Shown here: piece by piece, positions 1-12,474 of the stretch | How positions within the stretch are numbered: position 1 is the first letter of the stretch | Layout of the letters: each line of letters opens with the position of its first letter | Assembly: GCF_030272615.1 (NCBI RefSeq) | Contig: NC_081412.1 | Span: forward strand, 23,995,860 to 24,059,859 | From: Cryptomeria japonica | Taxonomy: Eukaryota; Streptophyta; Pinopsida; Cupressales; Cupressaceae | Length of the DNA stretch: 64,000 nt | Direction: 5' to 3' | Notes under the pieces: model-generated | What the model was told of the DNA's origin: nothing | Databases searched by the model: none | What the model saw: only the letters and a program-made list of their open reading frames with translations | Program-made: the position numbers and the translations under genes

Positions 1-1641
1 GTAGTTTGCAATGTTTACCAAGATACGTATTTTTGGAGAGCACCCATGAAATTCGTATGAAACTAGTTTCTTTCGGAAAATACAAGACAGTCACATATGG
101 AGTTAAAGATGGAAAAGATTTGAAGATATGTGAGCTAGTGAAAAATGATATATGTGTAGCTCAATTTATGAAAATGTTTCAAGAGAAACTAGTTTATGAG
201 TACATAATGCATACACATAGAGCTCGATGGTTAGATGAGCAATTCAAGTTATGTAAGGACACATTTCCTCTTGGCACCATTTCCTCTATCGTTGATTTCG
301 CTGAAAATTATACACTACAACCTCAAAATGAAGTGCAATACATGTATTATCACTCTACACAAGTTTTATTTTTGTACACATAACATTCATGTATGAAGAT
401 GATAGCACAAAGGAGGATAGAAAGGTTGTAAGAGAGTATCACTGCTACATAAGTGATGATCGTACTCATTCATTAGAGTTTGTACAAGGATGCTTTAAAG
501 TTTTCTATGATAGTTTAAGGGAAAGGAACGTACGATACAACCGACACTTAATATGGTCAGATAATTGCACCGCACAATTCAAGAATGCAAGGATGTTTTA
601 TTGGTTAACAAGGATGCATATGACAAGCGGTGTACAACATTTATGGAATTTCACTGAGGTTGGACATGGTAAGGGAGAGCACGATGGTGCAGGAGTATGT
701 GTGAAAAGAGCCCTAGCTAGGGAAGAATTGAAGTACGAAGGTGGTGCTGAGTTGATAGATGCAGAAACAATTGTGTGATGGTGTAAGGCTATGACACCTA
801 CGATGGGTCCAGGTAATCTAGGTACATCAATGGTTCATAGATATTTTTGGGTGATCACTGAATCTAACATTGAAAACTATCTAGATTGTTGTACAGTTGC
901 AGGATCGAGTGACATGCACTCATTTATGAGTTCAAATTCAAGTTTATTGGTAGTTTATATGAGACAGATGGTATGTTTTTGCTCTTCATGCATGTATTGT
1001 TTGTGGGAAGAATGTGAATCACAAGAGTGGGTTGACAAATGGTCTTGTAGACTATTGGTTCCCATTGATTCATATCAAATTCCCAAAGCACTACAATTGA
1101 GCCAGATGGAGACATCAGTGGATTTTGACCATGTATCCGACCTAGTGGATTCAAGTGATTTTTTGAGTTAATTTTTTTGCAAGTATTCTTTTTGGTTCAT
1201 TTTGTTGTACATCATACTTTGTTTTTGGTATTAATTAACACTTTATAAAATGCAGGTCATGTGTATGTAGTTGTTGTAGAAGAGAACAATGAAGAAGGAA
1301 CATATTACTATTTGTGTCATTGTGTTGAGCCTAAAAGAAAATTGACAACCACAATCATTGACTGAGAGGGTATTGAGTACCCAATAGGGTCTATTATCGT
1401 GAAAGGAACATGGCTTCGGAGATACCCTATCAAGAATTCTGATGTTTGGTTGTTCGAGGACTTTGAATCACACAGGCATATTCTTCATTTCTCTAACCTT
1501 GTTGTTGCAACAAATATTCATTTGATGAAGTATCGTGGTAGATCTCATAACAAGATTTTATGGAAAGTTCGTGAATCTGACCACGAGGCAATACTTGACA
1601 CAATACGGGTTAGAGCCGATTTTGAAGGCTCACTTGATTGA
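1..1641 (+). pseudogene. Gene A, copy 1 (element L): DDE-like transposase relic
   Basis: The reading frame is already open at base 1, so the N-terminus is missing. Three segments form one protein: 1-383, then after a one-base frame break 389-1171 with a TGA at 776-778, then a C-terminal exon from about 1256 (after an AG acceptor) to 1641 with a TGA at 1363-1365. The core has VDFAENY (Asp codon 294-296), WSDNCTAQFKN (Asp 560-562) and HGKGEHDG (Glu 677-679, Asp 683-685). This spacing of acidic residues suits an RNase H-fold DDE/D transposase. From memory it resembles uncharacterised animal proteins with FAEN, SDG..AQ and HGKG..DG motifs; I cannot confirm that here. The C-terminal exon (VYVVVVEENNEEG...WLRRYP...) matches the last exon at 56901-57286. 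The family name is unknown to me. The donor site of the intron is unclear; a GT follows at about 1183. Confidence 0.62.
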
Positions 1642-2280
1642 TTCTATGGTTTAGAGTAGAATGATTTTGAGAATTTTAAATAAATCATTGACGAATTGTT
1701 CTATATTCGTTTTTTGTATATATAAATGCCCATGAGCCGATTTTACATGTTTAGGGGCATAATTTTATATATTTAAATGGCAATGAGTTGATTTGTACAT
1801 ATGTACATGCCAAATTTTGTATATTAAAATGGTGATGATCTGAATCGCACATATTGTAATGCCAAATTTTGTATAAAAGCCCATGAGATGATTTGTATAT
1901 TAAAATGGCGATGAGTTGAATCGCACATATTGTAATGCCAAATTTTGTATAAAAGCCCATGAGATGATTTGTAAGACATTTTTTTGTATAATCAAATAGC
2001 CAAGAGCTGATTTGACCATATTTAGAGGCAAATTTTTGAATAATATGTGACAATGTTTTGTGACTATTTTGTGTGTCAGTTTTTTGTGAATATGTTTTGA
2101 GTATATGTGATGTGTCCTTGGTCAATCATAAGCATTCTTGATTCTTGTATAATCATGGAGAATTATTTGAGTCATTATTGGGTCATAGGGGTCATAGATT
2201 GAGACTAGATACAATTTGAGCAAAAAATGCCGTTGTTGTCAAAAAAATTGTCAAAAAAGTTGTCAAGCAACTTCTACATT
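1642..2280. other. Spacer between gene A and the satellite array in element L
   Basis: AT-rich, no gene. It is full of variants of a short motif like ATGAGNTGATTTGTA (about 1733, 1785, 1835, 1882, 1912, 1958, 2007). Part of it is a clean tandem duplication, listed separately. Repeated motifs downstream of a transposase gene could be transposase binding sites, but that is inference. Confidence 0.5.
1821..1972. repeat. 76-bp tandem duplication, two copies
   Basis: The units start at 1821 and 1897 and differ at only a few positions (for example GGTGATGATCTG against GGCGATGAGTTG). Each holds two variants of the ATGAGNTGATT motif that recurs through the whole spacer. Confidence 0.85.
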
Positions 2281-5200
2281 GCATCGGTAGGGTATGACAC
2301 TCGACGTTCCGGTGCTTTGGCATGCACTACAGTGGCATACTATCATATAACTGCCCACCCAGACGTGCTCGTGACGTCGGTTTGTGCACATGACGAACCG
2401 AATCAATTCTAGCTAATCTTGCAACTTTGCATTGCATGCAACTGACGACTTTTGCAGCAGACGAAAAAATGCTACCAATAAAAAATGGCTTTGACTTGTC
2501 AAAAACCGAGAGAGGACATTGTAGAGGAGCCTCATGCGACCCCACGGGTTCAAATGGATCGACCATATGTGTCCTCAATTGGAAGAAACAATCCGTCAAA
2601 ATTTGACAATTTTTTGGACTTATGACACTTGAGAGATCACATCGGTATGGTATGACTCTTGACATTTTGGTGCTTTGGGATGCATGATAGGGGCATGCCT
2701 AGTGTAAAAATGCCCACTCAGATGCGCTCGTGACGTCGATTTGTGTACACAATGAACTGAATCAATTCTAGCCAATCTAGTAACTTTGCATTGCATGCAA
2801 CTAACAATTTTTGTAGCAGGCAAAAAAATACTACCAATCGAAAATGGCTCTGATTCGTCAAAAACTGAGAGAGCACATTGTAGAGGAGCCTCACGCGACC
2901 CCATAGGTTCAAACGAATCGACCATATGTGTATTGTATTTGAAGAAACAGTTTGTCAAATTTTGACAATTTTTTGGACTCAGGGCACTTGAGAGATCGCA
3001 TCGATACGATATGACTTTTGACATTTCGACACTTTGGGATGCATGACAGGGCATGCCTAGCATACACCTACCCACTCGGATGATCTCACAACGTCGGTTT
3101 GTGCACACGACAAACCGAATCAATTCTAGCCAATCTGGCAATGTTGCATTGCATGCAACTGACGGTTTTTGCAGCAGGTGAAAAAATGCTACCAATTGAA
3201 AATAGTTCTGACTCATCAAAAATTGAGACAAGCCATTATAAAGGAGTCTCACACGACCGCACAGGTTCAAACATATTGACCATATGTGTCCTAGATTTGA
3301 AGAAACAGTCCGTCAAATTTTGACAATTTTTTGGACTCAGGCACTTGAGAGATCACACCGGTACGGTATGACTCTCGACGTTCTGGCACTTTGGGATGCA
3401 TGAAAGGGGCATTCCTAGCGTAAACCTTCCCACCTGGATGTTTTCATGATGGTGGTTTGTGCACACGACAAACTGAATCAATTCTACCCAATATGGCAAC
3501 TTTGCATTGCATGCAACTGACGGTTTTTGCAGCAGGCGAAAAAATGCTACCAATCGAAAATGGCTCCAACTCGTCAAAAACCAAGACAGGGCATTGTAGA
3601 GAATCCTCACACAACCCCACAGGTTCAAATTGATCGACCATATGTCCTGGATTTGAAGAAATAGTTCATCAAATTTTGATTAGTTTTTGGACTCAGGGCA
3701 CTTGAGAGATCGCACTGGTACGGTATGACTCTGGACGTTCCAGCGCTTTGGGATGCATGATAGGGGTATGCCTAGTGTAAACCTGCCCACCTAGACGTGC
3801 TCACAATGGCGGTTTGTGCACATGATGAACCGAATCAATTCTAGCCAATCTGGCAACTTTGTATTGCATGCAACTGACAGTTTTTGTAGTAGGCGAAAAA
3901 ATGCTACCAATCGAAAATGGCTCTGACTTGTCAAAAACCAAGATAGGCCATTGTAGAGGAGCCTCACATGACCCCACAGGTTCAAACAAATCGACCATAT
4001 GTTTCCTAAATTTGAAGAAATAGTCCGTCAAATTTTGACAATTTTTTGGACTCAGGGCACTTGAGAGATCACACCAGTACGGTATGACTCTCGACGTTTT
4101 GATGCTTTGGGATGCACAACATGGGCATGCCTAGCGTAAACCTACCCACCTGGATGCGCTCGCGATGCCGGTTTGTGCACACGATAAACCGCATCAATTC
4201 TAGCCAATCTGGCAACTTTGCATTGCATGCAACTGACGGTTTTTGTAGCAGGTGAAAATATGCTACGAATGGAAAATGGCTCCGACTCGTAAAAAATTGA
4301 GATAGGCTATTGTAGAGGAGCCTCACGCGACCCCATGAGTTCAAATGGATCAACCATATGTGTCCTAGATTTGAAGAAACAGTCCGTCAAATTTTGACAA
4401 TTTTTTGGACTCAGTGCACTTGAGAGATCACACTGGTACAGTATGACTCTCGATGTTCCAGTGCTTTGGGATGCATAATAGGGGCATGCCTAGCATAAAA
4501 ATGCCCACCTGGACGTGCTCGCGATGCTGGTTTGTGCGCATGACGAACCGAATCAATTCTAGCCAATTTGGCAACTTTGCATTGCATGCGATTGACAGTT
4601 TTTGCAGCAGGCGAAAAAATGCTACCAATCAAAAATGGCTTTGACTCGTCAAAAATAAAGACAAGACATTGTAGAGGAGCCTCACGCGACCCCACAGGTT
4701 CAAACAGATCGACCATATGTGTCCTAGATTTGAAGAAACAGTTCGTCAAATTTTGACAATTTTTTGGACTCAGGGCACTTCAGAGATCGCACCGGTACAG
4801 TATGACTCTCGACATTCCGACAATTTGGGATGCATGACAGGGGCATGCCTAGTGTAAAACTACCCACTCAGACATGCTTGCAACACCGGTTTGTGCACAC
4901 GACGAACCAAATCAATTCTAGCCAATCTGATAACTTTGCATTGCATGCAACTGACGATTTTTGCAACAGGCGAAAAAAAGCTACCAATTGAAAATGGCTA
5001 TGACTCGTCAAAAAATGAGATAGGTCATTGTAGAGGAGCCTCACGTAACCCCACGGGTTCAAACGAATCGACCATATGTGTCCTAGATTTGAAGAAACAG
5101 TCCGTCAAATTTTTTGGACTCAGGGCACTTCAGAGATCGCACCGATACGATATGACTCTCGATGTTCTGACGCTTTGGGATGCATGATAGGGGCATGCCT

Positions 5201-5628
5201 AGCGTAAACCTACCCACCTAGATGCGCTCGCAATGCTGGTTTGTGCACATGACGAACCAAATCAATTCTAGCCAATCTGACAACTTTGCATTGCATGCAA
5301 CTAATGGTTTTTGCAGCAGGTGAAAAAATGCTACCAATCAAAAATGACTCCGACTCATCAAAAACCAAAATAGGCCATTGTAGAGGAGCCTCACGCGACC
5401 CCATAGGTTCAAACGGATTGACCATATGTGTCTTGGATATGAAGAAATAGTCCGTCAAATTTTGACAATTTTTTGGACTCAGGGCACTTGAGAGATCGCA
5501 CTGGTACAGTATGACTCTCAACATTCTAATGCTTTGGGATGCATGAAAGGGGCATGCCTAGCATAAAAATTCCCACCCAACATGCTCGCAACATCGGTTT
5601 GTGTACACGATGAACAAAATTTGACCAT
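2281..5628 (-). repeat. Satellite array 1: about 9.3 units of ~358 bp
   Basis: The phrase TTTGCATTGCATGCAACT recurs in every unit about every 357-360 bases (near 2425, 2783, 3142, 3499, 4218, 4577, 4936 and 5286). Units differ by scattered substitutions and small indels, so the array is old. Read on the minus strand the unit is collinear over its whole length with the 359-bp unit at 57577-59458: shared blocks include GTCTCGGTTT, GGTTTACGCT and a GATCCGT..CCTG.GGGGTCG segment. The array lies between gene A and gene B of element L. Short open frames on both strands recur from unit to unit and are not genes. Confidence 0.95.
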
Positions 5629-6156
5629 TGCGAGTGTGAGGGTGCTCTTGCACCAAACACATATTGTTGTTTATATTCATATTGTCGATTTTTGTTGTTA
5701 TATTCATATTGTTGATTACATATGCAAATATTCATTTAAATTTATAAAAGGGCAGCCACCAAATACAATGAATACACAATAACGAACTGAATACAAGGAG
5801 TTTTGTAGGGTTAATTCAACATTTTAGAAATTTTATCAAATCATATTCCATGATTGCAATGTTTTATATCATATATTTTTGTTGTTTATATTCATATTGA
5901 TGATTACATATGAAAATATTCATTTAAATTTATAAAAGGACAACCACAAAATACAACGACTACAAAATAATGAACTCAGTACACATTTATTGGATTGAAT
6001 ATCGATATTTATATATAAAAAAAGGCATGTTTGCCAAGTCAATACAAGTATTACAAAAATGTGGCATATGCTATGTCCAAATCGATATACAATAATAATG
6101 TAAAATATATCTAGATGTATTAGTCATTCTATGAGCAAAACTAACACTATATGATC
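5629..6156. repeat. AT-rich spacer with a ~210-bp direct duplication
   Basis: The segment near 5663-5790 (GTTTATATTCATATTG, ATTACATATG, TTCATTTAAATTTATAAAAG) returns near 5880-5985 with the same order of blocks, so the repeat step is about 210 bp. It separates the satellite from the 3' end of gene B. The same position in element R holds a different tandem repeat. No gene seen. Confidence 0.6.
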
Positions 6157-8780
6157 CTAAAATTGTGGTGGATCATCAAAATCAAGCCTCTTCGATGCAG
6201 TACGTGGTTCTGTAGATGGCTGCAAAACCACAATTCAAAAGCCAAGTTAGAATTCTTTTGTAGAAAATAGTACCTAATTAACAACATAACTATGCATTTA
6301 ACTTTAATTCCTTTGCAATTGAAATGTAGATTACCTCATCGGCTGATCTAGGAGATAATGACTTCTCTCTCCTCTCCTTGTCACTCTTAGGAGTTTTTTT
6401 GAAGACATACTTAAATGGATCCACGTTATGGTCGTACTACGAAGGGATCTATTGTAGGTTAAAATGTATAATTAATACAATGTACTAACATAAATATATC
6501 AAAAACACTTAAAAGCTATAATATAGAGAACAATGACGTACCTGTGCCTGAGATGCTTCTCCGATGGACTGAGGATGGCTCACCATCGATGTAGAAACTG
6601 TCGCTATTACCTATACAAAAAATGTTCAAAGATTAAATAAAATTAATATAATGATAAGTATTGAAGGTTAAAAACAATTAATTTTACATATCAAACAAAA
6701 CTGTACCGGATCCTGAGATGCTTCTCTAGTGCAAGGAGGAGAGTTCGCCATTGATGAAATAGGTATGGATATTTCCTGTGTAAAAAAATTATAAGATTAT
6801 AATATATCACAAGTTCACATGTACACGTGCATATAGTCATGAAATCAAGAAAATAAAGTAGAGATACATACCTCCTCCCTCTCTTGATCCACGGGTGAAT
6901 CAGGTGCATTCAACAAATCCACATAGCTCAATGGCCATTGTACATGTAAAATAGACAAAAAACACTAATCAATCTACAAACCCCAACTAATACTTGATTT
7001 CAACATTTTCAAACAATTGTACAAATAAAATTATGTTCAATTACCTTCTTCCTACGTTTTTGCGTCTTCGAGGAATCCTTTTTCTTAGGACGAGCCCTAG
7101 ATGTGGATGGGGTACCCTAAAAAAACAAAATTAACATGAGTTATTAGTATAGATAATAAATTAAATATAATTTTAAAAAATCTAAAATGAAATGACTTCC
7201 ATATTCCATCAAAACAATACATAAAAAGGGTTGTACAAAATATGATACCGTATAGCCTTGTAGGCCAAAATTGATCGCTGAGAGCGTGATGTCATCAATC
7301 TGGGACATTTTGTCCCTTGTCAACACCTACAAACCAGAAATTGGACCAAGCATTAAAGATAGTATATATTGTGTTTTTTTGAATTCAAAGTGTACTATTC
7401 TATTTTAACATGTTACAAAATTTATACCTCAGGCATCGAAGTTGCAGCTATAGTAACTGGGAGAGGAGTATGGGATACCACTGCTGCATCCTGAAATGCA
7501 TATTATTTGTCTCAATTTAAATTGATGTATAAATGAAAATTCATTTATGTAATTACAAATTTAAAGTGACTGATAAATAAAATGCTGAGAATTCAAATAA
7601 ACACACCCATGTCTGTGGCTCATGGGCAATCACCATGTCCATCAACTCATCTATCAACGCAAAATCCTCAACCGTGTGGGCCTGACATCTACTCTCGCAA
7701 ATCATGCACATATGAGATGAGGATCTATCTGCACTGGCTGCATCATCTACCCCTGAGCATATCCCCAAGAAACTGATAAACATATGCTAGATGGGCTCTC
7801 TATCGCCACCTAATGGCTCATCATCCAATACAATAGGGTGTGCTAATGATGTCCCATGCTGGATGATGGCACCAGTCAATGTTGTGGCCGCCTGAAGAGT
7901 CTGTAGCTCCATCGACTCTTTCAACTCTACTGGGACAACCTGATGCACCTTGGGTTTGGGTGCTAGGGGGTGGTGACTCTCCGCAGGTAATCGCCTGTGG
8001 GCTCCAGGTCTATCTTGGGCAGACCCACCACCTCTACCATGGAACTCTCTCATGTCAAAATAGTTTGGGCGCACATTGAGCACAAACTCACAATATACTT
8101 TTCTCAAAAAATATAATGGCACCTCATAATTATTACAAGGTGGATCATCAAAGACCATCCACCACCTCTACCAAAAAAGATTCTTCATCTACACATTGAT
8201 ACACCAATGTATGGGAAACCTCTTTGCATTAAGAGGTAATGACTGACCAGTTTTGGGATCAATGAAAAGGGCACATATTTGTTGTTTAGTAATATTTTTG
8301 TTTTTTTACTCCATCGTATGATAGCCCATCGACATAGAATTGACGACACCTATCCCTAAAGCTTCCCCATTTGGTAATTTGTGTGGAAACAACTATGACA
8401 CCACTAGCTAATGTTTCTAGGCTAGTGGTGAGGGATTGATGATGCTCAAGTTCAAAGGTTTTCAATTTAACAATCAGTTTATTGATTTTAGACGTATTTT
8501 GTCCTAACTGATTAATTAATTGCTCCTGTGTTTCAGGTGTGCGGTCAAAAGGAGGAATTGGGGGTTGTTCTTGTGTGTTTTTAGGAGGTGCGTTTGGTTG
8601 TTCTTGTGGATTTTCAGGAGGTGCATTTGGTTGTTCTTGTTCTGGATTAGAAGAATCTGGTTTTTGAATCAAAAAATGAAAAAACCTAATCAAAATTAAT
8701 GAAATTAAATTCAAAATGTAAAACAAATTGAAGAAATGGGAAAGAAAGACAAAAATAAACAAAAACTAACATTGATCTAT
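6157..8780 (-). pseudogene. Gene B, copy 1 (element L): multi-exon accessory protein, unrecognised
   Basis: Ten exons can be read by comparison with element M: a degenerate first exon at 8780-8771 (the start codon now reads ATA), then about 8656-7607, 7490-7428, 7316-7249, 7116-7045, 6942-6872, 6775-6707, 6610-6541, 6448-6335 and 6219-6157, with GT..AG borders at most junctions. The protein begins with Gln/Pro/Asn repeats, then a probable coiled coil (LINQLGQNTSKINKL...), a conserved core (RFPIHWC...RWWMVFDDPPCNNYEVPLYF), an HxCxxCxSxC cluster, and a tail with Lys/Arg-rich exons (ARPKKK...RRKK) that could be nuclear localisation signals. The copy is dead: one extra A in an A-run near 8305 shifts the frame, two TAG codons sit in the core, and a TAG lies at 7787-7789. 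It may be a DNA-binding partner of gene A, as second genes are in MuDR, En/Spm and PIF elements. I do not recognise the family. Confidence 0.62.
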
Positions 8781-8943
8781 AGCTTGGAGGACAAATCTAG
8801 CACCCCGTTTGCGGTTTAGGAGAAGAAATGGATAAAAAACGAAGTAAAAAATGTGCTATTCACGGGTAAATGAGACCTAGTTTTTTTTTTTTTTAAACTT
8901 TTTTTACCAGGCATCGCGTACACAGTTATATTTGGATTATTAG

Positions 8944-9056
8944 CGTGTATGCGCTCATTTTCCTATGAGCAGTGCATACGCGCTCATTTTCCTAGGCATA
9001 GCGCGTACATGCTCATTTTCCTAAAAGCAGTGCATACGTGCTATCTTCTCTAGGCT
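8944..9056. repeat. Subterminal ~29-bp tandem repeats of element L
   Basis: About four units of a motif like TGCATACGCGCTCATTTTCC separated by ~29 bp, with alternating GCGTATGC and GCATACGC half palindromes. The same block lies inside the terminus of element M at about 40745-40850, so it belongs to the transposon. It sits between the terminus and gene B, where promoter or transposase-binding sequences would be expected. Confidence 0.72.
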
Positions 9057-9140
9057 CGGGAAGAAGAAACCTAAGTGCGTATGCGGGAATTTCAAATTTT
9101 AAAACCACATATGCACTGCTTGTTTTTCCATGTTTTTTTT

Positions 9141-9184
9141 GGTCGGTGTCCACTATTCTGACCACCATCTTTGTGCACATACCC
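9141..9184 (-). repeat. Terminal inverted repeat, right end of element L
   Basis: Read inward on the minus strand it starts GGGTATGTGCACAAAGATGG and continues to a GTGGACACC block. The left end of element M (40603) begins GGGTATGTGCAGAAAGATGG and also reaches GTGGACACC. The partner end of L is outside the window, so no target duplication can be checked. Confidence 0.78.
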
Positions 9185-9784
9185 TAGTACATGATAATAA
9201 TAAGGATGGTATTGTGTTTATACATATATTTGATTATATGAAAGTTTGTTCATAGTATTGTTTAGATAAGGTATTCTCCACATACCGTTAATAGATTTGC
9301 CAGGTCAGATTTCTGTCTGTGTCATCCTTCACAGTGCCTCGGCGGTGTAAGGCTAAAGTGTTTTAGCAAACCGTTGGAATTTAGTAATTCTCAATATTAA
9401 ACTTTGGTCATTCCTGCAGAGATTCCTCCCTCTCTATCCCCTTATCGAATTGCTAACCTTCGTATATATAACTTCCAATAAGTCACGACTTGAATGAAAA
9501 TACCACTAAGACGTCTCTAATAGGAGATGCGGCTTTTAATGGTGATTATTGATTAACATTATGGTGGAAGTAAATCCCATTAACAACTGCTAAGTATAAA
9601 CAACAATGTTGATGAATCGTCTAAGTTTAATAATCAATCCGATTTAGTATATACTCGATATTAAACAATGCATTATGCGATTAACAAAATGTAATCATAA
9701 TCAACCAATAATTAATAGAAGTGTATGTAATATACTGACAACATGATATTCATATATTCGTAACATATTTTGCGACAAGTTAAA
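9185..9784. other. No gene recognised
   Basis: AT-rich sequence between the end of element L and the PMD relic. It is probably internal sequence of the LTR retrotransposon that ends at 13878. I see no coding signal or clear repeat. Confidence 0.4.
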
Positions 9785-11420
9785 TTAAATAATACATCTA
9801 GGTGCGAATGCAATTACCTGAAAGTATTTAATTACATGATTTACATATCTAGATAGGGTTATCACAATCTGCAACTGTAATATCACCACATCTCGTAGGT
9901 CTCCCTCTCCCCCACCTATGACTCTCTGTCCCATCTCCATCAGCTCATCTCCATGACCTACGACTCCCTGTCCCATCTCCATCGTCTCATCATCTCCCTC
10001 TCCACCACCGACATCTCTCCATCCTGCTCTCGCTGCTTCCTGTATCAGTAGACCCTATGACAGTCATAACGGTTGCCCACCTCTACCTCTCCTCTGTAAC
10101 CATCCTCCACCTCCTCCACCCCCAGCACCTCCACCTCCTCCTCATCCTCCAAAAACTCCCCCACCTGCTCCACCTCCAAATCCACCCCCCACCTCTGCCA
10201 CCCTTGCCTAATCTCCTCCTCCTCCCTTGTTGCAGTGCTCTGTCATCCTCAAACGGTGGCATGGGCTCTGCAAGATCTGAGATCAATGGAATCGGTTGAG
10301 CGGTGCAATATTGTGTATACTCCTCTATCACCCTCGCATCTGCAATCTCTGGCCTCATCTTCCATGGTCTCGCCTGTAATGTCTGAAACTTTGCAAGGGC
10401 CTGATCATAAGGCAAAATCGACCCCCACTGAAATCTCTCCCGCACTACCCGTGTATACTCCCCCGAACCCCTCGACATACTCTGCCTCCACCCAAACTGT
10501 CTCATCACTTTCCCTGGCAACTGCCTCTTCACAATATGGGATGTGCAACCAATCAAAAATTGAGTCACGTATACATACGGTAAGGCCTCTCCATCATCCT
10601 CCTAGGGATCATAATCAATGTAAGGCCTCCATATGACCCTATTTAAGTCATATAATGCACGATGCCAAAACTCCAACTTCCCCAAATGGGGTTGGGTCAT
10701 CAAACCATCATACATAAATACATAGGGCTGATCTATCACCCTAAACCTCATACACACCGACCGTGTGACTGGTAGGGGCTCCCAAGTCTAGATGTGTAAC
10801 AATGTGATCCCTACACCCAACGATCTAGTCTCCCGATACACTGCCTCATGCAAGTCCCTGTAGAGGTGCGCCAACACACATGGACCCCATGCATAATGGG
10901 TCCCCTCTGTAACCATCTGCTCTAGCACCTGGCCCCAACCAACGACCAATCCATGTGAATATCGATCGGGGCAAAGAAAACCCCCGACAATACCTACTAG
11001 CACTGATGGTAGTGGCTCATAGAGCACTGCTATGTCCTCCCAAGCCATGGAGCCATCCTCAATATATACATCCTCGACAAATATCCTCCATAAGGTTGTT
11101 GTCCCCAGGTGGTGATCATACGTCACGAACTCCCCTCTGATCGGAATCTGCAGTATCCGCCACACATCCTCCAAGGTAACCAACATCTCTCCCATCGCCA
11201 GATGAAACAAGCATGTCGCACTATGCCACCGCTTAGCTAGTGTTGTTAGCAATCCATGATTCGTCCGAATCACAGGCACATACATCATCTAGTATAATCC
11301 AGTTGCACTCACACAATCAATCTCCAACTCACATAATTGCTCATGCAACTGCTGTGTCACTAGATGTCTCTCTCGCATCTACAAGACGAGTAGCTCCTCC
11401 TACACATATCAATAAATATC
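9785..11420 (-). pseudogene. Plant mobile domain (PMD)-like protein relic
   Basis: On the minus strand the frame at 11288-10788 contains AKRWHSATCLFHLAMGEMLVTLEDVWRILQIPIRG. This is the hallmark of the plant mobile domain found in MAIN/MAIL proteins and in plant transposons: a Trp-rich start, a THTFHL-like block, then GEM.VTLEDV..LLGLPI. The second half follows at 10568-10083 (VKRQLPGKVMRQFGWRQ, matching the usual LP.RVLRQFG block), with an Arg/Trp/Gly-rich low-complexity tail. Upstream, about 11420-11290, codons leading to ATGLY precede the domain but contain stops. The frame changes several times, so it is dead. It lies antisense and upstream of the LTR at 12475, so it may be an extra ORF carried by that retrotransposon; extra and antisense ORFs are known in plant Ty3/gypsy elements. 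Confidence 0.68.
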
Positions 11421-12461
11421 AGTTGTTTTGCTACAAACTTTCTTAAGTTTCAACCTAGACTATCAACAGATACTTTTTGATCAAGTATCTTCGGGTCTCA
11501 ATAGGTAATCAATTATGGCAATCCTAGACTACAATAGGCATTTATCACAATGACCTAGTCTCAACGGGACTGCTATGATTCACCAAAAGAATAAATCAAT
11601 CAATCAACATAGACATCAAGTGATATTTTCTCTAACACTAGGGCATCTATCACAACCGCGTCACTCTGCTGACAATAGTGCTACAACTGATGCACAAAAG
11701 CGCTAAAAAATAATGGCACTACCAAAACTATACTAATTGCGCTATTTCATAGCAAACATGCCACAACAATCACACAAAAGCATTAGAACTACGAAAGCAC
11801 TATACCTATGATACAACTGCGCTACACTAACAAACATGCTAAACCAACTATACACAAGTGCCATTGCGGCACAATAACGCTACTTTAGGGGACAAAAACG
11901 CTAAAACATAGGTCTAGCACTATTGTCTTCTTTGGACTTTGAAACTTGGAAACACATGCTAAAAAAGCATCAAAAGAAAAATTAAAAATTTGCATACCCG
12001 CGGTCCGTAGTCCTCTAACCACTGGTATCGGCGGATTCTCTCTAGCCAATGATCTTCTTTCGGCACGACCATGATGACTGGTGCTCACTCCTTCACCCAA
12101 GGTCACTATTAGAGCTTCAAACTGCCAGGGAGATAGGTGTAAATGAGACAGTTTTACCCCTTCCCCTCCAATTATACCCCCCAGCCCTAACCCTACTTTA
12201 CCCTGCTCACCACTGTGGTCCTTGTGAACTTTGAAAGCCTCTCATTTCTCCATATTCACTCTGTTTTTCTCCATTTTTCGAATTTCTTCTATTCTACCTC
12301 ACCCCAACTTCTTTCTCTTTATCGAGAGATCGCTCAAATTTTTGAAATTTTGTCCCATTTCTTGAAGGGGCATACCTAACCACTACCTTGGTGCATACTG
12401 GGGCATATTTTTCATACCTATCTTTCTTTCTTTGAAACGTCGTGATAATCCGCATCGTCTC
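11421..12461. other. Internal retrotransposon sequence, no gene recognised
   Basis: The stretch near 11640-11900 repeats short phrases such as GCGCTA and ACTATAC in a loose, degenerate way. No coding region is supported. It runs into the polypurine tract before the LTR at 12475. Confidence 0.4.
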
Positions 12462-12474
12462 AAAGAGGGGCAAA
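12462..12474 (+). other. Probable polypurine tract before an LTR
   Basis: AAAGAGGGGCAAA lies directly before the TG that begins the LTR at 12475. A purine run in this place marks the start of a 3' LTR, so the retrotransposon body lies to the left. Confidence 0.55.

Larger units (their letters stand above)
1..9184. mobile_element. Element L: large two-gene TIR transposon, 5' part missing
   Basis: The right terminus is read from a terminal sequence ending at 9184 whose reverse complement begins GGGTATGTGCACAAAGATGG. This matches the ends of element M (40603) and element R (41851, 62272). Inside, in order, are gene A (plus strand), a ~358-bp satellite array, gene B (minus strand) and a block of 29-bp repeats next to the terminus. 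Element R has the same order. The left end lies before base 1. The sequence right of 9184 belongs to an older LTR retrotransposon, so L probably inserted into it. Genes and terminus are seen directly; calling it one transposable unit is inference from the parallel with R. Confidence 0.72.

Noticed and set aside
924-1154. Minus-strand frame over gene A
   Set aside because: A shadow of the plus-strand gene A coding sequence with no supporting features.
2327-5524. Repeated minus-strand frames of 60-216 codons (NLWGRVRLLYNGLS..., FEPVGSREAPLQC...)
   Set aside because: They recur once per ~358-bp satellite unit in two phases, begin and end with unit differences, and have no domain. They are products of the repeat.
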